Source: Solea solea (taxonomy: Eukaryota > Chordata > Actinopteri > Pleuronectiformes > Soleidae). From it: a stretch of 64,000 nt of DNA. Position numbers and translations under genes: made by a program. The stretch's first letter is position 1; each line of letters begins with the position of its first letter. The stretch spans positions 8,420,302-8,484,301 of the forward strand of contig NC_081138.1 of NCBI RefSeq assembly GCF_958295425.1, in the 5' to 3' direction. Of the stretch, positions 60,064 to 64,000 are shown piece after piece. Below the pieces are notes generated by a model, which was not told the DNA's origin, ran no database searches, and was given only the letters and a program-made list of their open reading frames with translations.

Positions 60064-63000
60064 TGTGTTTTTCTATTTGTGACTGTTTTTGTGCGCGTTC
60101 AGCAGGGATACGGCTGTTTTCTAATTTTTTTCATTTTTCTACTGTCCCATAACATAAACCTCACAAATAAAGTTAAAATCTTATAAGATATAGTTATATA
60201 CCTTCAGTGTTTGATTTTGCAATGATTTCACTGTTTGGATGTGTTTTTCTATTTGTGTCTGTTTTTGTGCGCATTCAGCAGGCTGTTTTCTGATTTTTGT
60301 CATTTTTCTACTGTCCCATAACATAAACCTCACAAATAAAGTTAACATCTTATAAGATATACTTCTGTACCCTCAGTGTTTGATTTTGCAATGATTTCAC
60401 TGTTTAGATGTGTTTTTCTATTTGTGTCTGTTTTTGTGCGCATTCAGCAGGGATACGGCTGTTTTCTGATTTTTTAAAATTTTTCTACTGTCCCATAACA
60501 TAAACCTCACAAATAAAGTTAACGTCTTACAAGATATAGTTATATACCTTCAGTGTTTGAATTTACAATGATTTCACTGTTTGGATGTGTTTTTCTATTT
60601 GTGTCTGTTTTTGTGCGCATTCAGCAGGCTGTTTTCTGATTTTTTTCATTTTTCTACTGTCCCATAACATAAACCTCACAAATAAAGTTAACATCTTATA
60701 AGATATACTTCTGTACCCTCAGTGTTTGATTTTGCAATGATTTCACTGTTTGGATGTGTTTTTCTATTTGTGTCCGTTTTTGTGTGCGCGTTAAGCAGGG
60801 ATACGGCTGTTTTCTGATTTTTTTCATTTTTCTACTGTCCCATAACATAAACCTCACAAATAAAGTTAACATCTTACAAGATATAGTTATATACCTTCAG
60901 TGTTTGATTTTACAATGATTTCAGTGTTTGGATGTGTTTTTCTATTTGTGTCTGTTTTTGTGCGCATTCAGCAGGGATATGGCTGTTTTCAGATTTTTTT
61001 CATTTTTCTACTGTCCCATAACATAAACCTCTCAAATAAAGTTAAAATCTTATAAGATATAGTTATATACCTTCAGTGTTTGATTTCGCAATGATTTCAC
61101 TGTTTGGATGTGTTTTTCTATTTGTGTCTGTTTTTGTGCGCGTTAAGCGGGGATACGGCTGTTTTCTGATTTCCTTCATTTTTCTACTGTCCCATAACAT
61201 ATACCTCACAAATAAAGTTAACATCTTATAAGATATACTTCTGTACCCTCAGTGTTTGATTTTGCAATGATTTCACTGTTTGGATGTGTTTTTCTATTTG
61301 TGTCTGTTTTTGTGCGCATTCAGCAGGGATACGGCTGTTTTCTGATTTTTTTTAAATTTTTCTACTGTCCCATAACATAAACCTCACAAATAAAGTTAAC
61401 ATCTTATAAGATATACTTCTGTACCCTCAGTGTTTGATTTTGCAATGATTTCACTGTTTGGATGTGTTTTTCTATTTGTGTCTGTTTTTGTGCGCGTTAA
61501 GCAGGGATACGACTGTTTTCTGATTTTTTTCATTTTTCTACTGTCCCATAACATAAACCTCACAAATAAAGTTAACATCTTACAATATATAGTTATATAC
61601 CTTCAGTGTTTGATTTTACAATGATTTCACTGTTTGGATGTGTTTTTCTATTTGTGTCTGTTTTTGTGCGCATTCAGCAGGGATCCGGCTGTTTTCTGAT
61701 TTTTTTCAATTTTCTACTGTCCCGTAACATAAACCTCACAAATAAAGTTAAAATCTTATAAGATATACTTATATACCTTCAGTGTTTGATTTTGAAATGA
61801 TTTCACTGTTTGGATTTGTTTTTCTATTTGTGTCTGTTTTTGTGTGCATTCAGCAGGGATACGGCTGTTTTCTGATTTTTTTTTAATTTTTCTACTGTCC
61901 CATAACATAAACCTCACAAATAAAGTTAACATCTTATAAGATATACTTCTGTACCCTCAGTGTTTGATTTTGCAATGATTTCACTGTTTGGATGTGTTTT
62001 TCTATTTGTGTCTGTTTTTGTGCGCGTTAGGCAGGGATACGGCTGTTTTCTGATTTTTTTCATTTTTCTACTGTCCCGTAACATAAACCTCACAAATAAA
62101 GTTAAAATCTTATAAGATATAGTTATATACCTTCAGTGTTTGATTTTGCAATGATTTCACTGTTTGGATGTGTTTTTTTATTTGTGTCTGTTTTTGTGCG
62201 CATTCAGCAGGGATACGGCTGTTTTCTGATTTTTTTCATGTTTCTATTGTCCCATAACATAAACCTCACAAATAAAGTTAAAATCTCATAAGATATAGTT
62301 ATATACCTTCAGTGTTGATTTTACAATGATTTCACTGTTTGGATGTGTTTTTCCATTTGTGGCTGTTTTTGTGCGCGTTAAGCAGGGATCCGGCTGTTTT
62401 CTGATTTTTTTAATTTTTCTACTGTCCCGTAACATAAACCTCACAAATAAAGTTAAAATCTTATAAGATATAGTTATATACCTTCAGTGTCTGATTTTGC
62501 AATGATTTCACTGTTTGGATGTGTTTTTCTATTTGTGTCTGTTTTTGTGCGCATTCAGCAGGGATATGGCTGTTTTCTGATTTTTTTAATTTTTCTACTG
62601 TCCCATAACATAAACCTCACAAATAAAGTTAAAATCTTATAAGATATAGTTATATACCTTCAGTGTTTGATTTTGCAATGATTTCACTGTTTGGATGTGT
62701 TTCTCTATTTGTGTCTGTTTTTGTGTGCGCGTTAGGCAGGGATACGGCTGTTTTCTGATTTTTTTCATTTTTCTACTGTCCCATAACATAAACCTCAAAA
62801 ATAAAGTTAAAATCTTATAAGATATAGTTATATACCTTCAGTGTTTGATTTTGCAATGATTTCACTGTTTAGATGTGTTTTTCTATTTGTGTCTGTTTTT
62901 GTGCGCATTCAGCAGGGATAAGGCTGTTTTCTGATTTTTTAAAATTTTTCTACTGTCCCATAACATAAACCTCACAAATAAAGTTAACATCTTATAAGAT

Positions 63001-64000
63001 ATACTTCTGTACCCTCAGTGTTTGATTTTGCAATGATTTCACTGTTTGGATGTGTTTTTCTATTTGTGTCCGTTTTTGTGTGCGCGTTAAGCAGGGATAC
63101 GGCTGTTTTCTGATTTTTTTCATTTTTCTACTGTCCCATAACATAAACATCACAAATAAAGTTAACATCTTACAAGATATAGTTATATACCTTCAGTGTT
63201 TGATTTTACAATGATTTCAGTGTTTGGATGTGTTTTTCTATTTGTGACTGTTTTTGTGCGCGTTCAGCAGGCTGTTTTCTAATTTTTTTCATTTTTCTAC
63301 TGTCCCATAACATAAACCTCACAAATAAAGTTAAAATCTTATAAGATATAGTTATATACCTTCAGTGTTTGATTTTGCAATGATTTCACTGTTTGGATGT
63401 GTTTTTCTATTTGTGTCTGTTTTTGTGCGCATTCAGCAGGCTGTTTTCTGATTTTTGTCATTTTTCTACTGTCCCATAACATAAACCTCACAAATAAAGT
63501 TAACATCTTATAAGATATACTTCTGTACCCTCAGTGTTTGATTTTGCAATGATTTCACTGTTTAGATGTGTTTTTCTATTTGTGTCTGTTTTTGTGCGCA
63601 TTCAGCAGGGATATGGCTGTTTTCAGATTTTTTTCATTTTTCTACTGTCCCATAACATAAACCTCTCAAATAAAGTTAAAATCTTATAAGATATAGTTAT
63701 ATACCTTCAGTGTTTGATTTCGCAATGATTTCACTGTTTGGATGTGTTTTTCTATTTGTGTCTGTTTTTGTGCGCGTTAAGCGGGGATACGGCTGTTTTC
63801 TGATTTCCTTCATTTTTCTACTGTCCCATAACATATACCTCACAAATAAAGTTAACATCTTATAAGATATACTTCTGTACCCTCAGTGTTTGATTTTGCA
63901 ATGATTTCACTGTTTGGATGTGTTTTTCTATTTGTGTCTGTTTTTGTGCGCGTTAAGCAGGGATACGACTGTTTTCTGATTTTTTTCATTTTTCTACTGT
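60064..64000. repeat. Satellite block 5 (176-bp monomer), about 22 copies, open at the window edge
   Basis: Resumes in phase after the transposon (TGTGTTTTTCTATTTGTGACTG) and runs to the last base, which is in mid-monomer (TTTCTACTGT). 61318-63230 repeats the order of subtypes at 55608-57520, and 63231 onward repeats 60066 onward, except that the 7-bp-deletion form replaces the full form at 63266. Confidence 0.96.

Noticed and set aside
1229..64000. Recurrent open frames of 60-64 codons on both strands of the satellite (for example 33766-33960 plus, 54279-54461 minus)
   Set aside because: They are the same repeat translated again and again. 176 is not a multiple of three, so frames shift between monomers. 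The peptides are low-complexity (Phe/Ile/Leu/Val-rich or Lys/Thr-rich) with no start context or domain.
1229..64000. CRISPR array (regular spacing)
   Set aside because: The whole 176-bp unit is repeated; there are no short repeats alternating with unique spacers, and the context is eukaryotic.
1229..64000. CENP-B boxes or telomeric (TTAGGG)n in the array
   Set aside because: No TTCG....A..CGGG match and no telomeric run were seen when reading the monomer subtypes.

Overview
The window is a long eukaryotic satellite-DNA locus with no intact protein-coding gene. About 57 kb of the 64 kb is one AT-rich tandem repeat with a 176-bp monomer (exemplar 2245-2420), roughly 320 copies in head-to-tail orientation. 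It still runs at the last base, so the array extends beyond the window. The interruptions look like vertebrate and probably teleost mobile DNA: a CACTG-ended transposon rich in TGTAA motifs, a solo retroviral-type LTR, a Gypsy-like LTR fragment and a foldback/MITE-like element. A fish genome, in centromeric, pericentromeric or other heterochromatin, is the best guess; this is inference from repeat style, not from a gene.

Layout: 1-1020 is an unrelated 246-bp tandem repeat (two diverged half-units) full of ACAGGAAGT. 1056-1119 is a 16-bp x4 minisatellite that runs into a 119-bp GC-rich inverted-terminal element (1110-1228). Satellite block 1 is 1229-5743. A composite insertion (5744-7781) carries a perfect 48-bp palindrome and an LTR-like stretch. 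Satellite block 2 is 7782-19687. A foreign 141-bp tandem repeat (19688-20330) carries one AGGTCA-A-AGGTCA (DR1) per full unit. Satellite block 3 is 20331-44213. A solo LTR lies at 44214-44814 (ACTG duplication). Satellite block 4 is 44815-57520. A 2.54-kb CACTG-ended DNA transposon (57521-60063, TG duplication) carries what looks like the 3' end of a spliced minus-strand gene. Satellite block 5 is 60064-64000.

The satellite is hierarchically organised. Diagnostic variants (7-bp deletion, two tail types, T-to-C change in a 12-bp dyad, +2 and +1 indels) recur in fixed order, giving higher-order repeats: a 15-mer of 2611 bp (8-mer 1394 + 7-mer 1217) at about 45.4-50.1 kb, a tandem 8-mer of 1407 bp at 53.6-56.4 kb, a tandem trimer of 529 bp at 17.8-18.9 kb, and multi-kb blocks copied at offsets of 3160, 3651/3827, 4207, 5710 and 6844 bp. 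Several insertions have a matching empty site elsewhere in the array, so target duplications can be read directly.

There is no operon or pathway here. The interesting content is array architecture and dated insertions, regulatory-factor motifs amplified by tandem repeats (ETS, STAT-like, DR1), a per-monomer AATAAA and dyad, and the possible captured exon inside the transposon.
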